Assembly (NCBI GenBank): GCA_963771005.1
Contig: CAVYRO010000008.1
Location: 1,302,001 to 1,366,000, forward strand
DNA length: 64,000 bases
Origin: DASQZK01 sp963771005
GTDB lineage: Bacteria; Bacteroidota; Bacteroidia; Bacteroidales; GCA-2748055
Direction of reading: 5' to 3'
Part shown: positions 18,027 through 26,900 of the stretch, in pieces
How the letters are laid out: every line of letters begins with the position of its first letter
Numbering within the stretch: position 1 is the stretch's first letter
Program-made: the position numbers and the translations under genes
The notes under the pieces: model-generated
The model's input: only the letters and a program-made list of their open reading frames with translations
Databases searched by the model: none
Told to the model about the DNA's origin: nothing

Positions 18027-20018
18027 ATGGAATTGAGAAAAATGATCCTGCTTCCGGTATTGTTGCTGATCTCAGGCTTGAGCCCCCGGCTCACGGCCCA
18101 GATCACACCCCGGGAAGCAGCAGCAGATATGCAGAAAGGGATTAACCTGGGAAATACACTGGAACCTCCCCGCGAAGGCGATTGGGGAAATCCGCTTACC
18201 CAGGAATATTATTTTGACCTGTATAAAGACGCGGGATTTCAAACGGTAAGGATTCCTGTCCGCTGGGATGAACATACCCAGACCTCACCGCCATACCATA
18301 TCGATAATGCCTGGATGAACCGCATCGAACAAATTGTGGACTGGGGTCTCGCCCGCGGATTGTATATTGTGATCAATGCACACCATGAAGAATGGATAAA
18401 GGCCAATTATGATAATGCAGGCTACCGTGCCCGTTTCGACAGCATCTGGTCACAGATCGCCTTACGTTTTAAAGATAAACCGGAAAAACTCCTTTTCGAA
18501 ATTATCAACGAACCCTACGGGCTGACCAAAATACAGAACGATGATCTCCATGCGCGCATCCTATCCATCATCAGGAATACCAACCCTACCCGGATCGTGA
18601 TCTTCCAGGGCCATAACTGGGGAGGATCCGATGAACTGATCGCAGCCGCCGTTCCCGATGACGATTATATAATGGGATCTTTTCATTCATACGATCCTTA
18701 TCTGTTCGGACTTGAAGGAGAGGGGACATGGGGAACACCGGGTGATTATACGATCCTCAGAAATAAATTCATATCGGTGAAAAACTGGTCCGATGCCACA
18801 AACATCCCGGTTTTCCTTGGCGAATTCGGTTCATTGAAGACATGTGACTATAACTCGAGAATGAGGCATTACAGGGCTTATGTCGAATATTCCCAGATCT
18901 ACGGATTCGTATCCTGCGCCTGGGACGACGGCGGCAGTTTCCGGATCATGGAAAGGGAAGCTCATAAATGGAATGAATTAAAGGATATCCTGATCCATAC
19001 GGATACCACATCCCCGGTTATTAAAAGTGCACTGATCTACCAGGATACAATGATCCGCCTCAACTGGTCCGATCCTACGGGTAACTGCGACAGCATCTTT
19101 ATCCAGAGAAGGACCGAATATTCAGACTATGCCCGCTATGGAACCCTGGCGGGTGATGAGACGGATTTTTATGATGACGGCGCCGGACAGAACGTTTTTT
19201 ATTATTACCGCATCATCGGGCATCATAACGGTGGGACGGATGCCTGGTCACAACCGGTAAGGAATAAGGTCCCCGTCTACATTCCAAAAGTGAGGACTTT
19301 TTACAATGGAATACCAGCCGCCGTGCCCGGCACTGTCGAAGCCGAGGATTTTGATATAGGGGGTGAGGGATTTACCTGGCATGACGCCGATCCCATGAAC
19401 ATCCCCGGAAAATACAGGCCGGACGAGGGTGTAGATATTTATTTTATTAACTGGGAAAGCTACCAGATCGGATATGCCTATACGGGGGAATGGTATGAGT
19501 ATACAGTGAATGTTGAAGAAGCGGGCGAATATACGATCAGCACTTATATCGCTGCGCTTTTGGACGGCGGATCTTTTAGCCTGAAGGTCGGGGATGTTGA
19601 ATCCGGGCCTGTACAGATAAAGAGCACGGGGAGCTGGAATACGACAAAAGAATTTCCCGTAACCCTGGATCTCCCGGCCGGTCAGCAGATCATGCGCTTC
19701 TCCGTGCTCTCCGAACCCCAGTTCCATATCGATAAATTCGAATTCACCAGGACCCCTGACGGATCGTCACCCTTACATACAGCCCCTTCCCTCACGGTGT
19801 ACCAGGACCAGTCCAACGAACTGGTAATACGCATGAAAAACGGTCCGGCACTGCAACATGCGGAACTTTTCAATATTACCGGAACCACCGTTCTGTCGGA
19901 GGATATATCAGGAAATGACAGTCATATATCAATTTCTGATATTCGACCGGGGATTTACATTGTACGTGTTTCAACTTCCGCAGGGATATTTACGCGAAAA
20001 ACCATGATCGGCAGGTAG
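18027..20018 (+). CDS. GH5 endoglucanase-type enzyme with FN3-like, CBM6 and T9SS sorting domains
   Basis: A 663-residue secreted enzyme. After a signal peptide (to about LTAQ) comes a GH5 catalytic domain (about 30-325) with the opening motif GINLGNTLE, the acid/base Glu162 in IINEPYG and the nucleophile Glu266 in LGEFGSL. An FN3-like linker follows (about 331-420), then a CBM6-type module (about 430-575; VPGTVEAEDFDIGGEG, GEWYEYTVNVEEAGEY) and a T9SS C-terminal domain (about 585-663; PGIYIVRVSTSAG). GH5 enzymes with this opening motif usually cut beta-1,4-glucan, xyloglucan or mannan; the exact substrate cannot be told. It is the first of four glycosidases in a row. Confidence 0.9.
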   Translation: MELRKMILLPVLLLISGLSPRLTAQITPREAAADMQKGINLGNTLEPPREGDWGNPLTQEYYFDLYKDAGFQTVRIPVRWDEHTQTSPPYHIDNAWMNRIEQIVDWGLARGLYIVINAHHEEWIKANYDNAGYRARFDSIWSQIALRFKDKPEKLLFEIINEPYGLTKIQNDDLHARILSIIRNTNPTRIVIFQGHNWGGSDELIAAAVPDDDYIMGSFHSYDPYLFGLEGEGTWGTPGDYTILRNKFISVKNWSDATNIPVFLGEFGSLKTCDYNSRMRHYRAYVEYSQIYGFVSCAWDDGGSFRIMEREAHKWNELKDILIHTDTTSPVIKSALIYQDTMIRLNWSDPTGNCDSIFIQRRTEYSDYARYGTLAGDETDFYDDGAGQNVFYYYRIIGHHNGGTDAWSQPVRNKVPVYIPKVRTFYNGIPAAVPGTVEAEDFDIGGEGFTWHDADPMNIPGKYRPDEGVDIYFINWESYQIGYAYTGEWYEYTVNVEEAGEYTISTYIAALLDGGSFSLKVGDVESGPVQIKSTGSWNTTKEFPVTLDLPAGQQIMRFSVLSEPQFHIDKFEFTRTPDGSSPLHTAPSLTVYQDQSNELVIRMKNGPALQHAELFNITGTTVLSEDISGNDSHISISDIRPGIYIVRVSTSAGIFTRKTMIGR

Positions 20019-20220
20019 TTGCAAGAAAATATAGATAATAGATTGGGAAAAAGGAGATAAAGAGAATGAAAGAATGATTAGACGAAGGTGGATGAAATGT
20101 TAAATGAAGCCGAAACATGTCTCCTTTAAATTGGGATACCGGTCGTTGAGCGGAGATGGATGGAAGCTTGATGTTTGAACCGCATCAATCTCATTCAATG
20201 TCTGAAATTGCATAACTAAA
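20019..20220. other. Intergenic stretch before the palindromic element
   Basis: About 200 bases after the GH5 stop codon, rich in A and G, without an open frame of coding character or a clear terminator hairpin. I see nothing else in it. The palindromic repeat listed next begins immediately after it. Confidence 0.5.
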
Positions 20221-20466
20221 TAGTGTTTGCAAGAAACCCGACAACCCTTCGACTTCGCTCAGGGACCGGCGGCTTCATTCAAGAGGGTGAACTTTTCGGA
20301 TGGTGGTACGGCAGGCTAAAGGCCCCTATGTATAAATTTAAAATTCAATGGTTTTCTTATGAAGGGCCTTTGGCCTGCCTTACCACCATCCGAAAAGTTC
20401 TTCGTTCATCGAATTGACCGGTCCCTGAGCGAAGTCGAAGGGTTGTCGAATTTCTTTCTGATACTA
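20221..20466. mobile_element. Palindromic MITE-like element, copy 1 (inverted orientation)
   Basis: A 246-base near-palindrome lying between the GH5 and GH44 genes. Its left end is TAGTGTTTGCAAGAAACCCG and its right end is the complement of TAGTATCAGAAAG, so the two termini are related but distinct, and both are bounded by TA. Inside are arms with CCCTTCGACTTCGCTCAGGG and GGACCGG, then AACTTTTCGGATGGTGG and an A/T-rich centre. It has no transposase. Copies lie at 23784-23904 and 47079-47326, in the opposite orientation to this one. Confidence 0.75.
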
Positions 20467-20492
20467 CATAACTTAACTACTGCATTAAAATT

Positions 20493-22466
20493 ATGAAACA
20501 AAATAGAAACTCAGCCCCGCTTCATTTCGGGGTAATCCTGCTTATTTTTCTTTTCCTTCCTTTTATGTCCGGTACCTGCCAGGATACAGTACTTATCAGC
20601 GTTTCAGGCGATTCTGCCCTGTACGCAGTTTCACCGCTGCTGTTCGGTAAGAACAATAGCCTGTCGGACGCCCCGGGAAAACCGCTTTCTCCCCAGCAAT
20701 GGCAGCGGCTCCGTGATTTGGGGATCCGGATGTTCAGGGAGAACGGGGGTAACAATTCCACGAAGTACAACTGGCGTAGAAAGCTTACGAGTCACCCCGA
20801 CTGGTATAACAATGTATATTCCCATGACTGGGATTATGCAGCGCTCTCATTGCAGACCTATATCCCTTCCGCCCAGGGTATGTGGGCTTTCCAGCTGATC
20901 GGGAAGGCAGCTCTTACTTCATCCGCCAATTTCAACGACTGGGGTTATAATGGTTCCCAATGGTGGGACGGTGTGAACCAGAACCTCTGCGGAGGAGGAG
21001 AGGTCAATCCCGCGGGGGGCAGCCAGGCCCTCACCGGGGGGAATATCGATCTTTACCTGGAAGACTGGCCTGCCGATTCGACAACCGGAATTTTGGACCA
21101 CTGGTTCGGGGATTCCGGAACGGGGCTGGATCCCGGGAAGATCAGGTACTGGAGCATGGACAATGAATCCGAAATATGGTCGGGAACCCATGATGATGTT
21201 TATCCCGTACAACCCACTGCAGAGGAATATATGCAAAAATATTTCGCCGTAGCAGAAAAAGCGCGTGCCAAATATCCCGGCATCAAACTTCTGGGACCCG
21301 TACCGGCAAATGAGTGGCAATGGTACAACTGGGATAATAATAAGATCAGCTATAATGGAAAGGAATACGTATGGCTTGAGTATTTCATCCTTCGTATAGC
21401 TGAAGAGGAGGCCCTTACCGGAATGCGGCTTCTCGATGTGCTGGATATCCACTTCTATCCCGGTGAGACCAGCCCTGCCGATATCGTTCAGCTTCACCGG
21501 GTTTTCTTTGACGAAGGCTATATTTACCCAGGAGCAAATGGTGTGAAACGGTCCGGTGCGGGAGGCTGGGATAACAACATCCGGAATGAATATATTTTCG
21601 GCAGGTGCAGCCAATGGCTGGAACAATACCTTGGCCCGGATCACGGTGTGACGTTCTCGGTTTCCGAAACCGGCATCAATGGCAATGATCCAAACGTTTC
21701 TGCTGTTTGGTATGCCTCCACACTGGGAGAATTTGAAAAACAGGGAGTGGAGATCTTTACACCCTGGAGCTGGAAAACCGGCATGGACGAGGTTATCCAC
21801 CTTTTCAGCCGTTATGGTCTTCCCTCGTATGCAGCTGGCAGCTCTTCCGATGAAGAATTCGTTTCTGTATATCCCAATATCAATAATTCAAAAGATTCGA
21901 TGACCATCTTCCTGGTCAACCGCCACCTGACAGCAGTGAAAGACCTGAAAATGGCCCTCGACAGTTTTCACTGTGAAAATGGATCGCATCCCTTGTTTTC
22001 ACTTTACGGCCTTCCCCAGGGAGAAACCTTCACATCCCATACCCAGAATGCCTTGAAAGAATTGAGTATGGAAGCCTTTGATGATACCCTGAGAGGAAGT
22101 CTTCCTCCGCTTTCCATATCGGCACTCTTACTCGTAAGGGCTCCGGAGGATACGACGGATCATTCGGGCGAAGATACAGTCACCGTTGATCACCATATAC
22201 CAAACCGGATAGCAGGATCTTTTTTCGTCTATCCCAACCCCTGCAGGGAAAACGTTTCGGTAACCCTGCCACAAGCCGGCAAAGGATTTGTAATGCTCGA
22301 AGTTTTCAATGCCACGGGAAAATGCCTTTCCTCCCGCCGGCACGAAGTCCGTGCCGGAAGCGAACAAACATTCACCATCAGCATGGGATCCGTCCCGCCG
22401 GGTATATATTGGATAAGGATGACAAATGGCGATCTATGCGATGTGAAGAAACTGGTGAAGTATTAA
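20493..22466 (+). CDS. GH44-type endoglucanase/xyloglucanase with T9SS sorting domain
   Basis: A 657-residue secreted enzyme with a signal peptide (to about GTCQ). The catalytic region (about 30-470) matches GH44 by eye: FGKNNSLSD near the N-terminus, MFRENGGNNSTKYNW, acid/base Glu225 in WSMDNESEIW, LDVLDIHFYPGE, and nucleophile Glu392 in SVSETGIN. A beta-sandwich extension follows (about 480-555), and residues about 570-657 are a T9SS sorting domain (FVYPNPCRENVSVTLP, PPGIYWIRM). GH44 enzymes are endo-acting on xyloglucan and mixed or cellulosic beta-1,4-glucan. It is preceded by a palindromic repeat and followed by a tandem-repeat region, so its transcription may be separate from its neighbours. 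Confidence 0.87.
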   Translation: MKQNRNSAPLHFGVILLIFLFLPFMSGTCQDTVLISVSGDSALYAVSPLLFGKNNSLSDAPGKPLSPQQWQRLRDLGIRMFRENGGNNSTKYNWRRKLTSHPDWYNNVYSHDWDYAALSLQTYIPSAQGMWAFQLIGKAALTSSANFNDWGYNGSQWWDGVNQNLCGGGEVNPAGGSQALTGGNIDLYLEDWPADSTTGILDHWFGDSGTGLDPGKIRYWSMDNESEIWSGTHDDVYPVQPTAEEYMQKYFAVAEKARAKYPGIKLLGPVPANEWQWYNWDNNKISYNGKEYVWLEYFILRIAEEEALTGMRLLDVLDIHFYPGETSPADIVQLHRVFFDEGYIYPGANGVKRSGAGGWDNNIRNEYIFGRCSQWLEQYLGPDHGVTFSVSETGINGNDPNVSAVWYASTLGEFEKQGVEIFTPWSWKTGMDEVIHLFSRYGLPSYAAGSSSDEEFVSVYPNINNSKDSMTIFLVNRHLTAVKDLKMALDSFHCENGSHPLFSLYGLPQGETFTSHTQNALKELSMEAFDDTLRGSLPPLSISALLLVRAPEDTTDHSGEDTVTVDHHIPNRIAGSFFVYPNPCRENVSVTLPQAGKGFVMLEVFNATGKCLSSRRHEVRAGSEQTFTISMGSVPPGIYWIRMTNGDLCDVKKLVKY

Positions 22467-22474
22467 AAAGAATT

Positions 22475-22730
22475 GTTTCAGATGGTTTCAGGTGGTTTCA
22501 GGTGGTTTCAGAGAAGAAGAACACGGATTGGACGGATAAACACAGATTCTCACGGATAAAGATTTTTAATCTACCCTAACTACCTGAAATACTCCGAAAC
22601 AATTAAACCCGCGATCACCTGTCAAATCCATGAAAATCCGTGTTCCTCTTCTCTGAAACAACCTGAAACAACCTGAAACAACCTGAATCAATTTGAAACA
22701 ACCTGAATCAATTTGAAATAACATGAAAAA
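22475..22730. repeat. Inverted decamer-repeat region, copy A; contains the next start codon
   Basis: Left arm: four units of GTTTCAGGTG type from 22475. A core with GAAGAACACGGAT on one side and ATCCGTGTTCCTCTTC on the other follows. Right arm (22650-22730): eight 10-base units of the form AACCTGAAAC. The last unit reads AACATGAAAA, and its ATG at 22723 is the start codon of the GH5 gene. Related regions lie at 49256-49552 and 62206-62480. Confidence 0.7.
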
Positions 22731-23694
22731 CTACTTGAAACCGGTGATTGCAGCTTTCCTGTTTGCATTCACTTTTACCCTTGCCGGAGCGCAGCCTGTA
22801 AAACAGTATGGAAGCCTGAGCGTCAAAGGTACGAATCTCGTAGATCAGGACGGCAATCCCGTCGTGCTGCGGGGTGTCAGTTACGGGTGGCACAACTGGT
22901 GGCCGCGGTTTTACAATGCGGAAACGGTCAAATGGCTTTCCGAAGACTGGGGATGCACCGTGGTGAGAGCTGCCATGGGCGTTGAGCCGGATAAAGGCTA
23001 CCTCCAGGATCCGAAATGGTCACAGGAAAAAATCGAAGCAGTTGTTCAAGGCTCCATCGACAATGGGATCTATGTCATCATCGACTGGCACAGTCATGGG
23101 ATCCAGACCGAAGCTGCTAAAAAATTCTTTGCCGGAATGGCACAGAAATACGGGAAGTACCCGAATGTGATCTACGAGATCTTCAACGAACCGGTTCACG
23201 ACCCGTGGGAAAAAATCAAAGCCTATTCGGTGGAAGTCATCAAAACGATCCGGCAGTTTGATCCTGACAATGTCATTCTCGTTGGTTCACCCCACTGGGA
23301 CCAGGACATTCACCTTGCGGCCGATGATCCGGTAACCGGCTATGACAACCTGATGTATACGCTTCATTTCTATGCCGCCACTCACGGCCAGTCCCTCATC
23401 GACAGGGGAAATTACGCCCTTAAAAAGGGCATTCCTGTTTTCGTCTCGGAATGTGCCGGGATGGAAGCAAGCGGCAACGGACCCATCAATTATGAAGCCT
23501 GGCAGAAATGGATCGACTGGATGGAGTCGAATAAGATCAGCTGGGTCACCTGGTCAATCGCTGATAAGGATGAAACCTGTTCGATGCTTATGTCGAAGGC
23601 AGATTCCAAAGGCGGATGGAAAGATTCCGATCTGAAAGAATCGGGTAAAAAAACGAGGGAATATTACCGGAAACTGGCCGGATTGGATAAATGA
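22723..23694 (+). CDS. Compact GH5 endoglucanase-type enzyme
   Basis: A 323-residue enzyme: a signal peptide (to about LAGAQ) plus one GH5 domain and nothing else. It opens with VKGTNLVDQDGNPVVLRGVS and YGWHNWW, has YVIIDWHSH, the acid/base Glu156 in EIFNEPVHDPW, LHFYAATHG, and the nucleophile Glu243 in FVSECAGM. This pattern fits the GH5_2-like bacterial cellulases. It lacks a T9SS domain, unlike the two preceding glycosidases, so it may stay in the periplasm or leave by another route. The start codon is inside the last unit of a tandem decamer array, and the stop codon overlaps the end of a 72-base palindromic element; both ends of the gene therefore abut repeats. Confidence 0.9.
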   Translation: MKNYLKPVIAAFLFAFTFTLAGAQPVKQYGSLSVKGTNLVDQDGNPVVLRGVSYGWHNWWPRFYNAETVKWLSEDWGCTVVRAAMGVEPDKGYLQDPKWSQEKIEAVVQGSIDNGIYVIIDWHSHGIQTEAAKKFFAGMAQKYGKYPNVIYEIFNEPVHDPWEKIKAYSVEVIKTIRQFDPDNVILVGSPHWDQDIHLAADDPVTGYDNLMYTLHFYAATHGQSLIDRGNYALKKGIPVFVSECAGMEASGNGPINYEAWQKWIDWMESNKISWVTWSIADKDETCSMLMSKADSKGGWKDSDLKESGKKTREYYRKLAGLDK

Positions 23695-23762
23695 ACCCCA
23701 CATGATTGATGATGACACAAAGGTAACCGTATAATAATCGATCATGTGGGTTCCATTATACC
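23691..23762. repeat. Short inverted-repeat element, copy 2 of 2
   Basis: A 72-base palindrome, the reverse orientation of the copy at 7788-7860. Arms CCCACATGATTGAT and ATCGATCATGTGGG are complementary with one wobble. Its first bases, ATGA, contain the TGA stop (23692-23694) of the GH5 gene, so it could act as a 3' hairpin of that transcript. Confidence 0.6.
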
Positions 23763-23783
23763 ATTAAAATGAAAATTATGAAA

Positions 23784-23904
23784 TAGTATCAGAAAGAAAA
23801 CCCGACAACCCTTCGACTTCGCTCAGGGACCGGTCAATTCGATGAACGAAGTCGCCGGTCCCTGAGCGAAGTCGAAGGGTTGTCGAGTTTTCTTGCAAAC
23901 ACTA
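23784..23904. mobile_element. Palindromic MITE-like element, copy 2 (short form)
   Basis: A 121-base version lacking the central part found in copies 1 and 3. It begins TAGTATCAGAAAGAAAACCC and ends with the complement of TAGTGTTTGCAAG, with near-perfect complementary arms of CCCTTCGACTTCGCTCAGGG and GGACCGG. It ends 5 bases before the start codon at 23910, so the sequence that would normally hold the ribosome binding site of the GH26 gene is element DNA. Confidence 0.75.
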
Positions 23905-23909
23905 AATAA

Positions 23910-26900
23910 ATGAAAATGAGAAGATCCATATATAGTCACTTATGGCTTTCCGCCCTCATCTCATTTGCTGCCACAACATCCTCCTCTGCCCAGTACGGGG
24001 AAGCTGTAGCTACTGCTGAGGCAGAGGACGGGGTTCTTACGGGCGTGACTGTTGCTTCTTCCGGAACCGGCTTCTCGGGGACTGGGTTTGTAACGGGATT
24101 TGACAATACAGGGGATGAGGTAACCGTCGCGATGGATGTTCCTGAAACCGGCTTCTATAAACTGGTTATCCGGTATAACGGTCCCGGTGGAGATAAATAC
24201 CAGGATGTGATAGTAAACGGCGGCTTTGCTGCCCCGGTAAGTTTCCCCGCTACGCAGGGATATGCCGACACCGATGCGGGAAATTATACCCTTCCGCAAG
24301 GGAGGAATACCTTCACAGTAAGAAAGAACTGGGGCTGGAGCGATATTGACCGGTTCAGTATCCACCATGCGGAAAAGAACAACTTTAACGTAGCACCTGA
24401 TCCCGTCGACCCGGCGGCGACACCGGAAACAAAAGCCCTCTTTCATTTCATTCTTTCTCAGTTCGGAAATCACATCATCTCAGGACAAACCCATGATTAT
24501 TTCGATGACCTGAAAACAATCACAGGTAAAACGCCGCTGATCCGGAATGGCGAGCTTTATTCATACACAGAAGGATATCCGTATGTATGGAAAAACGGCG
24601 GCCATAGCTTCGGTAAATTCGACAATGGAACGGTCCATGAGCTGATCGAATGGTATGACAGTACTCAGGGGAGAGGCATCGTGGCTTTTCAGTGGCACTG
24701 GTGCTCACCTTCCGGAGGAAGTCCGGGTACCAACACGTTCTATACATCGCAGACTAACTTCGATGTCACAAAAGCCGTGACACCAGGTACGCAGGAATAT
24801 TCGGATATCATAAGGGATATTGATGACATTGCTGCTGAATTGAAAAAATTCAGGGATGCCCATATCCCTGTCTTATGGCGGCCCCTGCATGAGGCGGGCG
24901 GCGGCTGGTTCTGGTGGGGCGCCAAAGGCCCGGAGGCCTGCGTTAAGTTGTACAATATCATGTACGACAGGTTGATGAATTACCATCAACTGCATAACCT
25001 GATATGGGTATGGTCAACTCCCGAAACCGCCTGGTACCCGGGGAACGATAAGGTCGACATTATCGGATACGACTCGTATCCCGGTGATTTTAACTACGGA
25101 GCACAGAAATACTGGTTTGATGTTCTGTACCGGCTTACGGGCGGGAATAAGATCATCGCCATGACGGAGAACGGCCCGGTTCCGGATCCCGCCCTATGTT
25201 TCGGATCCGACGCCCCCTGGGCGTATTTTATGACCTGGGGCAACCTGGTCACACAGCAGAATTCCGCCGGTCATCTCAGGCAGGTATATAGTGATCCTTA
25301 TGTGCTCACCCTTGAATCCGAGGACTTGCCGGCCGTTTATCCATGGCGAAGTTCCCTGTATCCCGAAGACTGGAAACCCGGGTACAAGGATGAACATGGG
25401 AATTTCCTTCATGATTTCTCCTATGCAGGGTATCACAGAGGTGAATCTGCGATCCCCATCATTAAAAAAAACATCGTTGATGTCACCTCACCGCCCTACA
25501 ATGCCGATAATACAGGAAATGATGATGTGACCCCAATCCTTCAGCAGGCACTCGATGATGTGGGTTCCTCGGGTGGAGGTGTCGTCTGGCTGCCCACAGG
25601 TACATACCGGATTAAAATCCAGGCCGGACAGAACTGCGGCCTTAGGATAAGATTTGACAGTACCATCCTCAGGGGTGCGGGCTATGATTCCACCTTCATA
25701 TTTCATGATGAAACTTCGATGCGGCTCAAGGACATTATCCAGGTTTACGGGGATTATGCCGGTTGGAGGCAGAAATCCGGAGCTGTGACCTATATCACCG
25801 CCGATCTTAACGAACCAACATGCATCCTGCCTGTGGTTTCCACGGAGGGCTTCAATGCCGGAGACCTGGTGGTAGTAAGAGCTACGCCTACTGAAGCCTT
25901 TATAGAAGAACACAAAATGGGAGGGATTTGGACACCTGAAGCCTTTGAAGGCCTCGCCTTCCTTCGTCGTATCGATTCAGTGGACGTGGGAAAAAATATT
26001 CTGATCATTGATGCACCCACACGGTATTACCTCACTACCCGCGATTCGGCGAGGGTATACCATGCAAGAAAACATATCACGGAATGCGGCATTGAGGATC
26101 TTTCCATTGGTAACCGGGAAAATACAAAGACCGGGTGGGAAGATGAGGATTATGATTCAGAAGGAACGGGAGCCTGGGATGTTCATTTCTCACATGTCAT
26201 CCGTTTCCATTACGGTCTGAACTGTTGGGTTAAAAAGGTGCATACCTACAGGCCCTCCGTAAATTCGCAGGATGTACACCTACTTTCAAACTGCCTGTCC
26301 TTGGTGCAGTGCCGGTTCATCACAATCGACTCATGCGATTTTCAGAAACCCTTGTACGAGGGCGGTGGTGGAAACGGTTATATGTATACTCTGGAATCGA
26401 ACGACTGCCTGGTAAGCAACAGCCGGGGCAATGACGGTCGCCACAATTTCGATTTTAAGTATCCTTACAGCAACGGGAACGTCATCCTGAACTGCCGGGC
26501 TGAAAATTCGAGGTACGCCAGCGACTTTCATATGTATCTAAGTATGGCCAATCTTTTCGATGCCTGTACGGTGAACGGTGACTTGCTCGAATCGGTCTTC
26601 CGGCCGTACGGTGGTGATGCTATCCATGGATATTCCGGCACACAGTCCGTTTTTTATAACACAAGGGGGGAAGCCTGGCATCAGGGTAAAAACTTCATCA
26701 TTGATTCCCGGCAATTCGGCCGGGGATACGTGATCGGCACTTCCGGACCTGCAGACGGCGTAAATCTGGACCCGGTTTCTGGATCCCTGAATGGGTATTC
26801 CTTCGATACCTCGCCAAAGGATTTTCTTGAAGGACAGGGCCGGGGAGAGGGTCTTACCCCAGCATCCCTCTATAGAGACCAACTGGCTCGCAGACTTGCC

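Noticed and set aside
20223..20417. A 64-codon frame in the palindromic element, possibly a transposase remnant.
   Set aside because: No transposase motif; the palindrome by itself produces such open frames.
20919..21800. A 293-codon minus-strand open frame.
   Set aside because: Antisense to the GH44 gene, which has both catalytic motifs; this is a shadow frame.
22475..22730. Possible CRISPR array in the short regularly spaced repeats.
   Set aside because: Units are contiguous 8-10 base repeats without unique spacers, and no cas genes are present.
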